Source: Daphnia carinata (taxonomy: Eukaryota; Arthropoda; Branchiopoda; Diplostraca; Daphniidae). From it: DNA of 64,000 nt. Shown one piece after another: positions 62,146 through 64,000 of the stretch. Every line of letters begins with the position of its first letter. The first letter of the stretch is position 1. Made by a program: the position numbers and the translations under genes. The notes beneath the pieces are model-generated. The model was not told the origin of the DNA. It saw only the letters and a list, made by a program, of their open reading frames with translations, and made no database searches. The stretch is from assembly GCF_022539665.2 (NCBI RefSeq), contig NC_081331.1, positions 10,944,638-11,008,637 of the forward strand. Direction: 5' to 3'.

Positions 62146-64000
62146 CGGATGATTGACAATTTGTCGATGTAAGTCAGTGCGGACTTTTTTGTTGAGAAAA
62201 CAAAATGATATGAAGATAAAAAATCCTTGCAATGAGTTCAAGATAGTAAAGATGTAGGCAAAGGCGATGCCTTGTCCAAGTTCTTGGCCGAAGAATAGGA
62301 AACCAAACAACCAAGTAATGCCAAGAATAAATGTCAAAGAGACAGTACCCAAGACCCATCGATGGTTGTCTGTATTTCCAGAAGTGGCATGCCTTGTTTT
62401 GAAGGTAATCCTGAGAGCCGCTACTAAGAATACGCTATTTACCTGTAATGATAACGAATAGAGGACAATTATTGACATATTTTCGGATTTGGTCCATTGT
62501 GATTAATAAAAAAAAGGCATACCAGTACTACGACTAATACTGGTGCAGCAAAGGCCCATATTGCACCGTTTGCGTAACTCAGCCAGCAACTGAGAAAAAA
62601 AATAAGGTGTACCCAGAAAATGTAATAAGTCGTAGGTTATAGGCAATTCAATTACTATGAAGAGTTGTTGTAAGCTTCGGTACTAGTTGCTGCCAAGGTG
62701 ATTACCACAACCAAAACGGGCAATCCGTATCCGATTAAGTAATACTGCCAGCGCTTTAATCCAGTTCCTGGGAAAACCTTTAATGTCGAAATAAATGCTT
62801 TATCAATATAAGGTTCCATGTAAGAGATTGAGTTCTAGTTACTTTAACCAGAAGCAACCACATGTAAAGACCCTCGATAAACATCCAGCTGAAGGCGCAT
62901 AAGAAAAATAGATGCAGGAACACGGCGATTGATAAACAGAGATCCGGATTATATGTTGCATCAATGCCAGCCAACAAGAGAATTTCGGCAATCAGTAGGT
63001 TCCAGCACAAATTTCGATGAATGGTAAAACGGAAATCGCGTCGTAGAGTTCGCACCCAGGAAAAAATCAGGATAACCACTACCAAGCAAACAATTGAAAT
63101 GCTCTCGCCAACAACGGTTATGTAGTCTAAAGCAAGTATTGTCTGAATAACAGTCAAATTTCAGATTGGATTAATATCTATAATTCAGATTTGACGATTC
63201 TTCGAATCTACTACCGTGTTTTGGAACAGGCCGTTAATGTCCATTAGAACAGCAAAATTGGTTAAGTGATCGCACTGGCATATGGTTGATACATCTGCCA
63301 AAACAATCAAATTAAATTATATTGCCAACTGACTAATGAAAAACGAAATATAGCTCACCGTCAGCATAGATCACTTCACATCCATCAAACGACCAATCTT
63401 GCGTGGAAGTGTTCCAATAGGCACAAGTTGCACTTGTCGCATTAACTTCATACAGATTTCGATTCAACGTGCTGAGCAAAATTTCAACCTTGCCATCAAC
63501 GAAATAGATCGATCCGTTAGGTTCACCAATTGTTGCACCTATTGCCCTCGACACCACAACTTGTCTTATCGGCACAAGAGCTGTTTGGTTCTCATCGAAC
63601 AATTGGCTACCATTATAAAAAGGCGGAAAGCAAATGGATGTTTATCATAAAGAAAAATGCTGGTCAATTGTTTACTCTACTCACGCCAAAGTGTCGCCAT
63701 GCAGAATATCCTGGAATGCCGAATAAGTTGCAAACGAGAGAGTAGTGTTTGTTTCATTGGTAGCATTAAGAAATTCGACCGGAAGAGTCAGTTGGTCATT
63801 AGCTCCTACCACGTAAACGTAAGTTTCATTATCGTAGTTTTCTTGTGCGATATTCTCCACTTGTATGGCTGTAACGATAGAACCGAAAACATTAGCAGAT
63901 CTTAATACGGAAATGACATATTTAATTTTTTTATTCACCTAAGTTCTGGGAACTGCCTCCTGTGTACAGATAAATGTCGTCGAGAAGATTTTCAGCTAAA
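62146..64000 (-). CDS. Adhesion G-protein-coupled receptor, C-terminal part (5' end beyond window)
   Basis: Exons in the window: beyond 64000 to 63939, 63868-63685, 63606-63359, 63294-63215, 63142-62843, 62777-62656, 62589-62523, 62442-62146; all joins keep frame. The first three encode part of a GAIN-type ectodomain with many Asn-X-Thr/Ser sites. A GPS motif follows: CAYWNTSTQDWSFDGC, then CQCDHLTNFAVLMD with the autocleavage triplet His-Leu-Thr. Seven membrane helices are all present; IHRNLCWNLLIAE (TM2), the SYCWLSY loop before TM5, and FTILNSLQGFFIFISFC (TM7) resemble latrophilin/ADGRL and ADGRE receptors. The subfamily cannot be settled without the missing N-terminus. After TM7 the last exon ends after NKKVRTDLHRQIVNHP. 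Either a short terminal exon or intron read-through supplies the stop (TAG at 62062 if read through), so the cytoplasmic tail is short. Confidence 0.92.

Noticed and set aside
1-64000. CRISPR arrays, bacterial operons, tRNA or rRNA genes
   Set aside because: No direct-repeat/spacer pattern, no prokaryotic gene spacing, and no tRNA-like B-box or rRNA core noticed. The window is ordinary arthropod nuclear DNA.

Overview
This window is nuclear DNA of an arthropod, most likely a branchiopod crustacean of the Daphnia type. The genes are split into many small exons by GT-AG introns, often only 55-90 nt. A TCAGT-type initiator with a correctly spaced DPE precedes one gene. The gene set (BAMBI, class IX myosin, hnRNP K, one histidyl-tRNA synthetase gene with two starts, an OTUD7-type deubiquitinase, an adhesion GPCR) fits a non-dipteran arthropod. 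All exon joins were made by eye from splice sites, reading frame and family knowledge. Each of the five complete recognised gene models (BAMBI, Myo9, HNRNPK, HARS, OTUD7), and the short BAMBI-like model, closes in frame from ATG to stop.

Layout. At 0.7-2.7 kb on the minus strand there are several phase-compatible exons of a gene I do not recognise. At 3.9-4.9 kb (+) lies a short BAMBI-like gene with almost no cytoplasmic tail. About 10 kb of A/T-tract-rich non-coding DNA separates it from the full BAMBI gene (15.4-19.4 kb, +). The two share intron positions and phases and look like tandem paralogues. Myosin IX follows on the minus strand (33.5 to 21.6 kb, 20 coding exons, 2437 aa), convergent with BAMBI. 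A possible small Cys/His-rich gene lies at 37.5-38.1 kb (-). hnRNP K occupies 46.8-41.0 kb (-), with a possible extra upstream coding exon at 51.5-51.7 kb. A pure 66-nt G tract lies just beyond its 3' end and would read as poly(C) in its transcript. The right-hand 10 kb is compact and entirely minus strand: HARS (cytosolic and mitochondrial starts), OTUD7, and an adhesion GPCR that runs off the right edge.

Composition changes along the window. From about 4.9 to 50.8 kb the introns and spacers are full of A or T runs of 12 nt or more. The first 4 kb and the last 12 kb are nearly free of them.

Functional themes. The left part holds TGF-beta/BMP pseudoreceptors, the middle holds Rho/actin signalling (myosin IX RhoGAP) and poly(C)-RNA binding, and the right part holds translation, ubiquitin editing and cell-adhesion signalling. 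Apart from the tandem BAMBI pair, nothing suggests that neighbours are functionally coupled.
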